From NCBI GenBank assembly GCA_050486405.1, contig JBJHDF010000015.1:1-64000 (forward strand): a stretch of DNA of 64,000 nucleotides. The letters run 5' to 3'. Within the stretch, counting starts at the first letter, position 1, and every line of letters starts with the position of its first letter. Below, one piece after another: positions 45,886 to 54,462 of the stretch. This stretch comes from JBJHDF01 sp050486405. GTDB lineage: Bacteria > Pseudomonadota > Gammaproteobacteria > Pseudomonadales > Cellvibrionaceae. The translations under genes were made by a program, and so were the position numbers. The notes below the pieces were generated by a model that did no database searches, was not told where the DNA came from, and saw only the letters and a program-made list of their open reading frames with translations.

Positions 45886-48516
45886 TTATAGTTCCTGATG
45901 TTTTATGACCCGGTAGCCCAAATCATCACGGTATTCCAGGGCGTGCTTATCATGAATTTGAGCGTTTTCAATGCCGCGCAAACTGTCAGTATCATCTACT
46001 AGCACCACACTCAAGATGCTTTCGTCCTTATCCTGCCAGTCCGGATTACCCAGATAAAAGCAGTGATGCAACGCAAAGCGCTTTAAGGTATCCACCGGCA
46101 CGGACTTAGGTTTGTCGCCGGGTGGCACATGAACAATCTGGCGCATCAGAGTAGCGGCGCGCTTTCGCCATTCGCTTTTTTCCAGCTTGTGCCGCTGCAA
46201 AGGCAACTCCACCTGGCTGCCATTCAGCAAGGTCAGCAGCGCTTTCTCCGAATCCTGGTAAATACCCCGCAGTATCAGCACTTCACGGCTGTCGGTTTCA
46301 CTGTAACGGGTCTGCGCCTTGCTTTCCGGCAAGGTATTGCCATCTTCTGCCAATCCGATTCTGGCCAGTTGCTGCAACGCGATTCGCCCTTTGCGATGGC
46401 GATTGCCATGATCAAGCTCATGCAACCAGCGGCTCATGCTGCCCTGTTCGTTCCTACTGGTGTAGGTCTGTTCAATCAAAGTGCGAATGTCACTGGGCAA
46501 ATTAATATTTTCTATGTTCTGCCAAACCTCCAGGCTCCGGCATAACACATAGGGGCTGTACACATAGGCACTATCGCCGAAATGTTGCGGGGGCGATTCA
46601 ATCGCTTTTTCCAGTTTCGGCGCTAACAACCAAGCTTCCGGCTTGGCCCCCTCACAACGGGGCGTTTCATCATGTCGCCAAAGGCGGCCAAGTCTTTGCA
46701 ACAGCATATCGGTTGGCGCAAAGCGAGAAACCATAAAATCTGCATCAATATCCAATGATTGCTCCAGCACCTGGGTGCCAAAAAAAATCCGTCCCCGCTC
46801 ACGGCGCTGCTCCCACCCGGCCTTGCCATAGAGGTTGACCCACTGGTCTTCGATACGCTGGCGATCATCCACGGTAAAGCGCGAATGCAGCAAGCCACAG
46901 GCTATGCCCAGCTCCGTTGCGCGGGCAGCCATGTCCAGGTATCGCTGCTGTGCTTCCTTCACGGTGTTTTCTATCCATATTACCTGCTGGCCCTGTTCGG
47001 CCCGCAGCAGTGCCTGCTCAACCGCCAACTTATCATCTGACTGCAATACGATTTGGTACGGCTTGTTCTCACCTGCCGGGACACTGACTTCATTGACCGC
47101 TTGTTCGTCTTTGCTAGGACTGGCGGTTATTAACGGGTAATCCATGGATATACATGGCCGTTTCAGCATTGTTTTGCGCCGCTCCTGATTCAAGGTAGCG
47201 CTGAGAATGATTACGGTACAACCCAGTTGTCGCAGTAGCTCAATCAACGCATCCAGCAAGGTGCCGGTATAGGCATCGTAAGTATGCACCTCATCGAGAA
47301 TCACCACCTTGCCTGCCAAACCAAATGCCCGCACAAATCCATGCTTCACATTCATGGCCGCCATCAGTGCCTGATCAATGGTGCCTACCGCGAAGGGCGC
47401 CAACAGACCGCGTTTGCTTTGGTTGAACCAAGCCCCGCCAGGGCGCCCTTCTTCACCCATGTCTTTCTCGAACAACCAGGCATTGGCATGCAACAGCAAG
47501 GAACGGTGGCGGCAACCCTCCGCCAGCACCTGCTCCAGAAAACACTGAAAACGCTCGTAAATCTTGTTGGAAGTCAATTGGGTGGGCAGCGCAAAATAAA
47601 TACCGCTCGCCTGACCACTCTCCAGCATCAGGTAAGCGGCATACAAAGATGCCTCCGTTTTCCCCAGCCCCATGGGTGCTTCCAATACATACACACCGGG
47701 GCACGAAACCTGCTCTATCAGCATTGACTGGGTTTGGCGTGGAGAGAAGCCAAACACATCCTCAAAATTCAGCCCCGAGCGATAAGATGCGGGCACAAAA
47801 CCCGCATCATCCACGGCCATCGAAATCCTGTCTTCCCAAGGTTGACCCGGGTTTTCAAAGTGGTAGCCCGAGCCAATCCAGTCAGAGACGGACGTCAACC
47901 CCGCGAGCAAACGGGCCTGGGCGACTGATTCCACCTGGGGCCAGGACTCTCCCAAGGATTGCTGCAAGGCGGCAACCAGATTTTCCCTTTCGTCCTGCCA
48001 TGCTTTTCCGCCAAAGTTGCTATCATTTGCCCGCATTCCTGTAACTGCCGGGGAAAATCCATGATGCTGTCCAAGAATTTCTGGTATGTACTCTGGAGCG
48101 CCCATTGCCTTAGCAGCTACTTGGCTAACACCTGCATGACCATTCCATGTTCTTTCGAGCTCAAAGTTCACGTTAGGGATCAAATCCCTAGAACAGGCAT
48201 GCATGATCTTGTTGTAGAAGGTTGGACTTACTTTGCCAATATCATGGCTCGCAGCGGTGAATGCTGACCCCTCGGGAAAAAGCGACCTCAGGTTGGCGCA
48301 GCTTATTCGCCGGATCAGCTCCTTGGCCACTTCGCCAACGATTTGACAGTGGTTGAATACACTGCGTCCTACCACATCGCCATCCGGCGTTCGGTAGGTT
48401 TTGGCCGGACACGCTTGGTACTTTACGCATGCTACTGGTTGTTCTTGTTTTCTTCTCAGCATTTTTTGCTCATCCAGTATTTCAGCAACATCTGTAAGTT
48501 CCGGGACACTGCGCAC
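45886..48516 (-). CDS. cas3: CRISPR helicase-nuclease Cas3, type I-E
   Basis: This 876-residue protein degrades DNA marked by Cascade. The N-terminal HD nuclease shows His56 (VFNHCQIVGEVAKEL), the HD pair at 91-92 (AASHDIGKVSPTF) and a later GQHHGFSP. The SF2 helicase has Walker A APMGLGKTEAS at about 280-290, DEVH at 408-411 (LDEVHTYDAYTG) and SAT at 439-441. The start is uncertain: GTG at 48516 gives this length, and an ATG at 48462 would remove 18 residues. It begins 20 bp after the relic HIRAN gene, leaving little room for a separate promoter. Confidence 0.95.
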   Translation of the reverse strand: MRSVPELTDVAEILDEQKMLRRKQEQPVACVKYQACPAKTYRTPDGDVVGRSVFNHCQIVGEVAKELIRRISCANLRSLFPEGSAFTAASHDIGKVSPTFYNKIMHACSRDLIPNVNFELERTWNGHAGVSQVAAKAMGAPEYIPEILGQHHGFSPAVTGMRANDSNFGGKAWQDERENLVAALQQSLGESWPQVESVAQARLLAGLTSVSDWIGSGYHFENPGQPWEDRISMAVDDAGFVPASYRSGLNFEDVFGFSPRQTQSMLIEQVSCPGVYVLEAPMGLGKTEASLYAAYLMLESGQASGIYFALPTQLTSNKIYERFQCFLEQVLAEGCRHRSLLLHANAWLFEKDMGEEGRPGGAWFNQSKRGLLAPFAVGTIDQALMAAMNVKHGFVRAFGLAGKVVILDEVHTYDAYTGTLLDALIELLRQLGCTVIILSATLNQERRKTMLKRPCISMDYPLITASPSKDEQAVNEVSVPAGENKPYQIVLQSDDKLAVEQALLRAEQGQQVIWIENTVKEAQQRYLDMAARATELGIACGLLHSRFTVDDRQRIEDQWVNLYGKAGWEQRRERGRIFFGTQVLEQSLDIDADFMVSRFAPTDMLLQRLGRLWRHDETPRCEGAKPEAWLLAPKLEKAIESPPQHFGDSAYVYSPYVLCRSLEVWQNIENINLPSDIRTLIEQTYTSRNEQGSMSRWLHELDHGNRHRKGRIALQQLARIGLAEDGNTLPESKAQTRYSETDSREVLILRGIYQDSEKALLTLLNGSQVELPLQRHKLEKSEWRKRAATLMRQIVHVPPGDKPKSVPVDTLKRFALHHCFYLGNPDWQDKDESILSVVLVDDTDSLRGIENAQIHDKHALEYRDDLGYRVIKHQEL

Positions 48517-48536
48517 TGTTTCTTGTTCTGCGAAGT

Positions 48537-48804
48537 CTACACAACCACCCTAACCACAAACCCCACCGGCCTCCAGTCCTTCTCATCCAGCAGCACAATC
48601 TCGCCCTCTGCCTGCTTGCCCTGATCCATCAGCCGGCTCAGAAGCCGGTTATTGGCCCGGGGTATGTAGCCGATCTTGTGACCCTGCCAGTAAACCTCGA
48701 TGGCGCGGGCGTCGTGTTTGTTCGTTGGCCCGCGCGGCGGGGGCGAGCAGTGCCGCCGCCGGTGTCAGGGCCAGCAGTTTGAACAGCGCTCTGCGGCTGG
48801 GCAT
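48537..48804 (-). pseudogene. HIRAN-domain protein broken by an internal deletion
   Basis: The ATG at 48804 has an ideal GGAGG and starts a Tat/Sec-like signal (PSRRALFKLLALTPAAALLAP AARA). The frame then changes, and a second frame gives DARAIEVYWQGHKIGYIPR followed by NNRLLSRLMDQGKQAEGEIV and ends at a TAG. That second part is the C-terminal half of a HIRAN domain. The first half of the domain is missing, and the junction lies near 48727-48735. HIRAN domains bind DNA ends or stalled forks in other proteins, and the role of exported single-domain forms is unknown. It lies directly upstream of cas3 and downstream of the WYL regulator. Confidence 0.75.
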
Positions 48805-48885
48805 GGTCTTGCCTCCGGGTTGGTGGTGGTAGTCTGTCTACTCTAGCCACCCTGGTCGCCGGGGCAATACTGCTTATTTTCACAG

Positions 48886-48900
48886 GTCAACCCGGTTGAC
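48886..48900. promoter_or_regulatory. Perfect palindrome GTCAACCCGGTTGAC, candidate operator
   Basis: This 15-bp inverted repeat (7-bp arms, one central base) lies in the gap between the WYL regulator stop and the HIRAN start, 82 bp upstream of that start. Dimeric BrxR/CapW-type WYL regulators bind such repeats near their own genes. It is therefore a plausible operator for transcription running through the HIRAN relic into cas3. Confidence 0.5.
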
Positions 48901-48932
48901 GGTTGATCGGGGTTTTCCCCGGTTTTGGCGTC

Positions 48933-49763
48933 TCAACCTTCGAATAACCATTTCTTTACGTCATCCCGGTTGACGAGCACCAGTTGCTGCGCCTCGGGGG
49001 TGCCGTGGATCATTTTGGTGTTGACCTGCATTTCCTGAACCATGTACTGGACGAGGCTGGCGCGGGTGGTGATGCGCAGTTGGCCGTCCTGCATCTGGTA
49101 GTCGTGTTCGAGCACTTCCCGCTTGGGTTTGGACAGGCGGGGGTCCGGCTCGAAGATCAGGGTGATTCGGGTGTTCCAGGCGGTGTCCTGTTCGATGGTG
49201 TGGTCGGTTTTGCCCAGGGACTCCGGGGTGCCGCGAAAGCGGCTGAGGACAAAGTCGCGGTATTCTTCGCTTTTTTCGCACCAGGCGCGCAGGTGCCAGC
49301 GCAGGCCGGTGTTGATAAAGGTGTGGGGGGCGATAATGCGCCCTTCGCGGTTTGGGTTGGTGAGGGACACATAGTCCACCTCCACCCGCTGGCGGGTGCG
49401 GATGGCGGCGATCAGGCCGCGCATGACGTCGGGAGATACGCGCCGGGCGGGCAGCTTTAGCGCCTCGTGGCGCAGCAGGGGCGGGGCGGGTATGCAGTAG
49501 CCGGTTTGCACCCAGTTGAGGTATTCCACGGCGTCGTCGCTGATGTAGTGGCGCTGGAAGTTGTCGGTGGGCAGCCAGGCCCTGCGGGAGTTGTCGTAGT
49601 GGAGGTTGTCGGGGGCGCTGTCGTTGTAGGCGTGAATGTCGGCGCTGGCCTGCTGGCGGGAGAGGTTGAATTGCCGGCGCACGTCGGTGGTGTTGACCTG
49701 GCCTTCCCACCAGGCGATCAGTTCGATAAAGCGGTAGCGATGTTCGGGGGTGGATTTGTCCAT
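48933..49763 (-). CDS. WYL-domain transcriptional regulator, BrxR/CapW-like
   Basis: This 276-residue protein has an N-terminal winged helix-turn-helix (about 10-70, TTDVRRQFNLSRQQASADIH). A WYL domain follows (about 125-200, EVDYVSLTNPNREGRIIAPH and RWHLRAWCEKSEEYRDFVLSR), then the C-terminal WCX-type dimer domain. This is the layout of BrxR and CapW, repressors placed upstream of BREX, CBASS and other defence operons. In this locus the next genes on the strand are the HIRAN relic and the cas operon. The ligand is unknown. Confidence 0.88.
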   Translation of the reverse strand: MDKSTPEHRYRFIELIAWWEGQVNTTDVRRQFNLSRQQASADIHAYNDSAPDNLHYDNSRRAWLPTDNFQRHYISDDAVEYLNWVQTGYCIPAPPLLRHEALKLPARRVSPDVMRGLIAAIRTRQRVEVDYVSLTNPNREGRIIAPHTFINTGLRWHLRAWCEKSEEYRDFVLSRFRGTPESLGKTDHTIEQDTAWNTRITLIFEPDPRLSKPKREVLEHDYQMQDGQLRITTRASLVQYMVQEMQVNTKMIHGTPEAQQLVLVNRDDVKKWLFEG

Positions 49764-49775
49764 GGGCTTCCTGTG

Positions 49776-49866
49776 CTCCCCTGCTCTCCCCTCCCCGACC
49801 CTCCCCTCTCTGAGGGGAGGGAGTATGCTCCCCCTCTGCTTTGCGGAGGGGGTTGGGGGGAGGTGT
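49776..49866. repeat. GC-rich palindromic intergenic repeat, copy D
   Basis: Two hairpins (ccctcccctctctgagggga; ccccctctgctttgcggaggg) followed by ttggggggaggtg form the clearest member of the repeat family. It fills most of the gap upstream of the WYL regulator gene and closely resembles copy A at 11262. Confidence 0.75.
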
Positions 49867-49932
49867 TGTTTTTGTGATGGAGTTCATATTAGCCCATTGA
49901 CGGGCATGTGCAACCCTTTGGGTGGTATTGTC

Positions 49933-50580
49933 TCAATCCACCACCGGATAACAGGCGTCGCCCCATAAGGTGCCGGGGCTGTCCATCATGATGGTCAGGA
50001 CCACCGGCACCAGGCGCTGCATCAGGGCCACGGCATCGCGTATCTGGTCCCGGTTGACGCTGCTGTTCCAGGTTGCGCCGCCGTGGATGATCTGGTTGCG
50101 CAGGGTGTAGATGCGGCTGAGTACAATACTGAGCACCTTGGGCGTGTCGCGCTGGCCCAGCGCCTTCTGGGCCGCCACATTGGCGCGGTCGAACCGCTCC
50201 TGCCAGTGCGGCTCCCGCTGACGGCCACTGTGGTAGTCCCAGAAGCCCTGAAAGACGTACTGGTTACCCAGGAGTACACGGATACTATTGGGAAAGGCGG
50301 TCCAGGTCAGTTCCTCCAATAGCCGCTCCGGGTCCAGCGATACCAGTTTTCCCAAAAAATCGCTGAATGCTTCCTGCTCGGTGCTCCGCTGCCAGTCGAC
50401 AATCTCCGTGGCGTAGGCTGCGTTAAAGGCAATCCAGAGAAAAATGAACCGCCCGTCCGGATCGTCCGCCTGCTCCGCTCGCTGCAACCAGCTCAGCGAG
50501 CGATGCACCCGCAGGCTGAGATTGTTCGAGTAGTTCTCGCGCTCTGCGCGATGACGGGCTTTCAGAGTGGTGTAATCCAT
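49933..50580 (-). CDS. HEPN-domain protein with R-x4-H motif
   Basis: This 215-residue protein is mainly helical. The motif RNQIIHGG near residues 173-180 fits the R-x4-6-H catalytic signature of HEPN ribonucleases and is preceded by LSRIYTL. The segment FIFLWIAFNAAYATE near residues 45-60 is typical of the Apea-like HEPN group. HEPN proteins with this motif often cut RNA in antiphage or toxin systems. No obvious antitoxin (such as MNT) is adjacent. It lies upstream of the WYL regulator on the same strand and 24 bp downstream of the DUF4143 ATPase. Confidence 0.7.
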   Translation of the reverse strand: MDYTTLKARHRAERENYSNNLSLRVHRSLSWLQRAEQADDPDGRFIFLWIAFNAAYATEIVDWQRSTEQEAFSDFLGKLVSLDPERLLEELTWTAFPNSIRVLLGNQYVFQGFWDYHSGRQREPHWQERFDRANVAAQKALGQRDTPKVLSIVLSRIYTLRNQIIHGGATWNSSVNRDQIRDAVALMQRLVPVVLTIMMDSPGTLWGDACYPVVD

Positions 50581-50604
50581 ACTTAAATGCCTCTTCTAAG
50601 GGGG

Positions 50605-51993
50605 CTACCCCCATTCCGCAACCAGGCGCCCGGTCTCACCCACCATATATAGAGGAAGGGACAACAGATTGTAGACGACTTTGCCGCTAGCGGTAGTAGC
50701 GGTAGCTCCCTGGATAACGGAAGGCGGCTCCCCGTTGAAACGTACCGCTTGCTTTCGCCGCTTTTCCTGACAGAACTGATGCAGAGACCGAAGCGTTCCC
50801 GTGGCCCCGGACTTGATCTCTACTGGAACAATATTCTGACCGCAGGAGATAAGATAGTCGACTTCGGCCGCCGCGCTCTTGGCTTCCCGCACCCAGTAAA
50901 ATAGAGCGGGGTCCTGATAATACTCGCCAACATAGAGCAGATGCTGACCGACGAATTGTTCCGCAACTGCCCCCCTGTTCACGAGCCAGGGGCCGTCGTT
51001 CCTGATGTCCAGCTCGTTTATGTGGAGTATCGAGCACAGCAAGCCGACATCCATAAACAATATCTTGAAAATGTTCTCTTTTTGCTCCGCGCCCAATGGG
51101 ATGCCATTCGCCGAACTGTGATGTACCCGGTAAAGTACCCGGGCCATGCACAACTGGTTCAGCGCATCCCGAAGTTCGGCTGCGCGATGCTCTCTGCTCA
51201 CATGAACATATTTGAACTTATTGCCAACCAACGCTGCGGCCCGGTCAAACACCAATTGCACCCGGCGCGTCATCGCACCGTGACTGTACTTGTTAAAGTC
51301 GTCACGATAGGTTGCAAGCACGCTGCTTTGCACCTTCAGCACTTCGGCATAGGAATGACTTTTGACGAAGCGGGCAACGGCTTCGGGCATTCCACCCACA
51401 ACACAGTATTGCCGGAATAAGCGCATGCATTTTTCATGGATGAGCGACGACATGTTTGCCTGCTCGATATCCTGCAACGACATCGCCACCAGGTGTTTCG
51501 CCAGGGCCTGCTCCCCCATTGCCAACAGGAAATCCGAAAAGGCCATCGGCCCCATGTGCATGTATTCAATGCGACCGACCGGCATGGAGAATCCGGAATC
51601 CTGCAGTGTGAATTCCAACAGGGACCCCGCAGCCAGAATGGCAATATCCGGTCTTTCCTCGTAGAAATAGCGCAGTGCGGCAATGGCCTCAGGAGCGGCC
51701 TGAATTTCGTCCAGAAAAAGAATAGCCTGCCGTGCAGCCGGCTCCATGCCGGTCAGCAGTTCAAGTGTGGCGAGAATCTGGGCCGGGTCGTTGGCTGAAA
51801 ACGCCTCGCGGTACTCGGGGTTGCGCTCAAAATTGATCTCCAGCAACCGCAGCCCAAGCCCCTCGGCAAACTGCCGCACCAGGGTGGATTTACCCACCTG
51901 CCGTGCCCCGCGAATGATCATGGGCTTGCGGTGTTCGCTGCCATACCAGGCCTTCAGGTACTTTAATTCCCGCCGCTCCAGCGTTGCGCTCAT
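50605..51993 (-). CDS. AAA ATPase with DUF4143 domain
   Basis: This 462-residue protein has a P-loop near the start (MIIRGARQVGKSTLVRQFAE, about residues 25-44), Walker B AILFLDEIQ near residue 95 and the sensor segment AILAAGSLLEF. Its C-terminal DUF4143 half contains a PD-(D/E)XK-like block (AEVDYLI ... IVPVEIKSG). Such proteins are common in accessory regions, and their function is not established. It may share a transcript with the HEPN gene 24 bp downstream. An AT-rich gap upstream probably carries the promoter. Confidence 0.85.
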   Translation of the reverse strand: MSATLERRELKYLKAWYGSEHRKPMIIRGARQVGKSTLVRQFAEGLGLRLLEINFERNPEYREAFSANDPAQILATLELLTGMEPAARQAILFLDEIQAAPEAIAALRYFYEERPDIAILAAGSLLEFTLQDSGFSMPVGRIEYMHMGPMAFSDFLLAMGEQALAKHLVAMSLQDIEQANMSSLIHEKCMRLFRQYCVVGGMPEAVARFVKSHSYAEVLKVQSSVLATYRDDFNKYSHGAMTRRVQLVFDRAAALVGNKFKYVHVSREHRAAELRDALNQLCMARVLYRVHHSSANGIPLGAEQKENIFKILFMDVGLLCSILHINELDIRNDGPWLVNRGAVAEQFVGQHLLYVGEYYQDPALFYWVREAKSAAAEVDYLISCGQNIVPVEIKSGATGTLRSLHQFCQEKRRKQAVRFNGEPPSVIQGATATTASGKVVYNLLSLPLYMVGETGRLVAEWG

Positions 51994-52197
51994 CCCGCCC
52001 CCGAAACCAGTAACTGATTGATTATTTTGAGATTAGCCGGAAAAATGATATTTTACAACCCATTTTTATCATTATTTTAGTCTTTTTACAGTCATAATTG
52101 GCCTCCCTCGGCCTCCGCTCCAGACTCGGCTCTACTACCCACTATCCCTGTGGGCGTCCCCAGCCCTGCGGTTTTGGCTCCTGCGTCTTCTGCACTC
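51994..52197. other. Intergenic gap with promoter region and partial repeat
   Basis: The first part (52020-52090) is AT-rich and should hold the promoter of the leftward ATPase gene. The rest contains cggctctactacccactatc and ccctgcggttttggctcctg. The latter resembles the inner segment of repeat copy A (ccctgcggctttggctcctg), so it is probably a degraded member of that family. Confidence 0.45.
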
Positions 52198-52451
52198 CTA
52201 TTCGTCCTCATCCTCCTTCAACAGCCCATCCAGCGCCCCGGGCGCCATTACGATTTTGCGTTTCTGCCTGAGTTTGACTACCTTGGGATCAAAGTTGGTC
52301 ATGATGTCCTGATGGGTTTGCCGTAGCCATTGTTCGGCCTTTGCCAATTCCTGCGCTTCCAGTTCGGCGACCTGGGTGAGATTACTCTGCAGGAGTTTGC
52401 TGTCGGCCAGAAAATGTCGCCAGCGGACTTGTTTGAGGGCGGCTTCATTGT
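52198..52451 (-). pseudogene. 3' remnant of an unidentified gene fused to truncated mazF
   Basis: A frame of about 84 codons, coding-like throughout, ends at a TAG. It reads NNEAALKQVRWRHFLADSKL and continues to QKRKIVMAPGALDGLLKEDE. It has no start and is closed upstream by a stop in the same frame, right where the mazF-like frame loses homology. It is the C-terminus of a larger, highly charged protein I cannot identify, joined here by a deletion or recombination event. Confidence 0.55.
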
Positions 52452-52541
52452 TGCGGGGCTATACTTCCCGATCTCCTTGCCTTTGCTAGGCTCGAAGTCC
52501 AGCCAGATGATGTCATTGCGTTCCGGAATATACCCAGACAT
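52452..52541 (-). pseudogene. Truncated MazF/PemK-type toxin
   Basis: The start SGYIPERNDIIWLDFEPSKG and the following GKEIGKYSPA match the first 30 or so residues of MazF toxins (IPxRGDIIWLDFxPxxG ... RPA). Homology stops abruptly after SPA, where the frame joins the foreign remnant. The RNase fold cannot form, so it is inactive. Its ATG overlaps the stop of the mazE-like gene, the usual TA arrangement. Confidence 0.7.
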
Positions 52542-52774
52542 CAAGCCTCCAGTTCCTTGTCGGAAGGGCTTGCCAGTTCATCGGCATGAGCCGCGTGGGC
52601 GTCCAGCCCCCGCAACAACTCCGCTTCGGAGAAAGGCAGCTTTACCCTGGGCGCTGCCCTTTCGGCGCCTTCTATTACGATTTTTCCCGCTTTTACATTG
52701 ATACTGATGGGGCTTGAAACATCCAGATGAGCCTGCGCCAGGATCTTGCCGGGCAAACGCACGGCCGCAAGCAC
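52541..52774 (-). pseudogene. MazE-like antitoxin, N-terminally truncated
   Basis: The 77-residue reading from a GTG starts LAAVRLPGKILAQAHLDVSS and continues INVKAGKIVIEG, as in MazE/AbrB antitoxins. The N-terminal strand with the KWGNS-type motif is missing. The toxin-binding C-terminal tail remains. Together with the truncated toxin this is a dead TA pair. Confidence 0.65.
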
Positions 52775-52897
52775 TCACTTACCGTCGGACGAAGCCTGCT
52801 GACAATTTGGCAATTTATATATTGCTATATATCGATAGAAATAGAATAATGCAACAATTAAGATGCTTTTTCGGCAAATTCAACACAAGCACCTAAT

Positions 52898-53200
52898 ATG
52901 TCCGATTCACTACTTCAGCAAATCAAGGCCCGCCGCCTGGCGCTGGGACTCAAGCAAAAGGACATGCCACCCCGTGTGGATATGGCGCGCCAGCAGTATC
53001 AGCGCCTGGAGTCCGGGGGCAACCCGAGACTGGACACCCTGACATTGGTAGCGGCGGGCCTGAACAGCGAATTGATGCTGATACCAGCCGAGAAAGTCGG
53101 TGCGGTGCTGGCCGTGCTGGGAAGCGCCACAGCCACCGACCGGGACGAGCAGGGTATGGAGGAAGACCCCTGGCAAGGGTTATTGGGGGATAAGGAATGA
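52898..53200 (+). CDS. hipB: HipB-like antitoxin / XRE-family repressor
   Basis: This 100-residue protein has an XRE helix-turn-helix (about 6-60, IKARRLALGLKQKDMPPRVD and QYQRLESGGNPRLDTL). It is preceded by an AT-rich promoter region containing ctatatatcgatag, an imperfect palindrome that may be its operator. It overlaps the kinase gene by 4 bp, as in hipBA operons, where HipB neutralises HipA and represses the operon. Confidence 0.88.
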   Translation: MSDSLLQQIKARRLALGLKQKDMPPRVDMARQQYQRLESGGNPRLDTLTLVAAGLNSELMLIPAEKVGAVLAVLGSATATDRDEQGMEEDPWQGLLGDKE

Positions 53201-54462
53201 CCACCCGGGACGAAGTGCAGGTTCTCAAGCTTACCCTGCATCAGCACCTGGTGGGCTATTTGGCGGGCTACCGGAGCGGTCGCAACCGCCTGACCTTTGC
53301 CGAATCATTTGTAGCCGACCCAGCCCGGCCCACCTTGAGCCTGATCACGCACCCGCTTTTTCCCAAGGCGCCCACGGTGCTCTCCACCCCTTGGGTGCGA
53401 ACGCAAAGGTTGCATCCGGTGTTGTCCAACTTGCTGCCGGAGGGGGCCTTGCGGGCGCTTATCGCTGACCAGTTGAAGGTTCACCCGGATAACGAATTTC
53501 GCCTGTTCAGCCATATGGGGCATGACCTTCCCGGTGCGCTGATAGCCACACCGCTGGCGCCGGACGAGGTACCACTGGCGGTTCTTAACGTCAACCCGAA
53601 TGCCAGACCAGTTCCGTTCGACAAGTCGCATACAACCAACAGGTTTTCGTTGGCCGGGGTACAGATGAAATTCTCCGTGAAAGCGGCGCGCGACCGCTAC
53701 ACCCTAACCACGGGAGAAGATGTGGGCGACTGGATCGTAAAGACACCCTCCACTATCCACAAGCATGTTCCCCAAAACGAATACAGCGCCATGCGGCTCG
53801 CGGCACTGGCGGGCGTTGATATTCCCGAGATTCGGCTGGTTCCCCTGGGTCAGTTGGACAGCCTCCCGCCCATAAACCTGCCCGACGAGCAGCAGGCTTT
53901 CGCCATCAAGCGCTTTGACCGGCACGGAGATGGACGAATCCATACGGAGGACTTTGCACAGGTACTGGTCAAATACCCTCACGAAAAATATGACGCGGCC
54001 AACTACGATCAGATTGCCCGGATAATCAGCCAGTTTTCCGGCGACAGACTGGCGGACCTGCAACAACTCGCCCGCCGCCTGCTGGTGAACCTGCTGCTGG
54101 CTAACGGCGATGCTCACCTGAAAAACTGGAGTCTGATCTATGCCGACCAGATAACGCCAAGATTGTCGCCGGCGTACGACATCGTGACCACTCAGCTCTA
54201 CATGGAGAACGAGCGCCACAGCGCCCTTAAACTGGCGGGCAACAAGGACTGGTATTCGACCTCCATGGAGCATTTCGATCACTGGGCAAAGAACCTGGGC
54301 ATTCCGAGGCGATTGATCCGGGCACACCTGCAGGACACACTGGATAAAGCACGCACCCTGTGGCCCAGCGCGCTAAAGAACCTGCCCATAACCGATCCCC
54401 ACCAGGCAGCCCTACGGCAGCACTGGCGCCAATTAGACCCAGACTTCCGGATAACAAACTAA
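53197..54462 (+). CDS. hipA: HipA-family serine/threonine kinase toxin
   Basis: This 421-residue toxin has the HipA N-terminal subdomain (VGYLAGYRSGRNRLTFAESF), the short P-loop-like region near FSLAGVQMKFSVKA, the family segment NEYSAMRLAALAGVDIPEI, and the catalytic loop LLLANGDAHLKNWSLIY (Asp and Asn near residues 302-310) followed by LSPAYDIVTT. HipA phosphorylates glutamyl-tRNA synthetase in E. coli, causing growth arrest. All key motifs are present, so the pair appears functional. Confidence 0.92.
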   Translation: MTTRDEVQVLKLTLHQHLVGYLAGYRSGRNRLTFAESFVADPARPTLSLITHPLFPKAPTVLSTPWVRTQRLHPVLSNLLPEGALRALIADQLKVHPDNEFRLFSHMGHDLPGALIATPLAPDEVPLAVLNVNPNARPVPFDKSHTTNRFSLAGVQMKFSVKAARDRYTLTTGEDVGDWIVKTPSTIHKHVPQNEYSAMRLAALAGVDIPEIRLVPLGQLDSLPPINLPDEQQAFAIKRFDRHGDGRIHTEDFAQVLVKYPHEKYDAANYDQIARIISQFSGDRLADLQQLARRLLVNLLLANGDAHLKNWSLIYADQITPRLSPAYDIVTTQLYMENERHSALKLAGNKDWYSTSMEHFDHWAKNLGIPRRLIRAHLQDTLDKARTLWPSALKNLPITDPHQAALRQHWRQLDPDFRITN

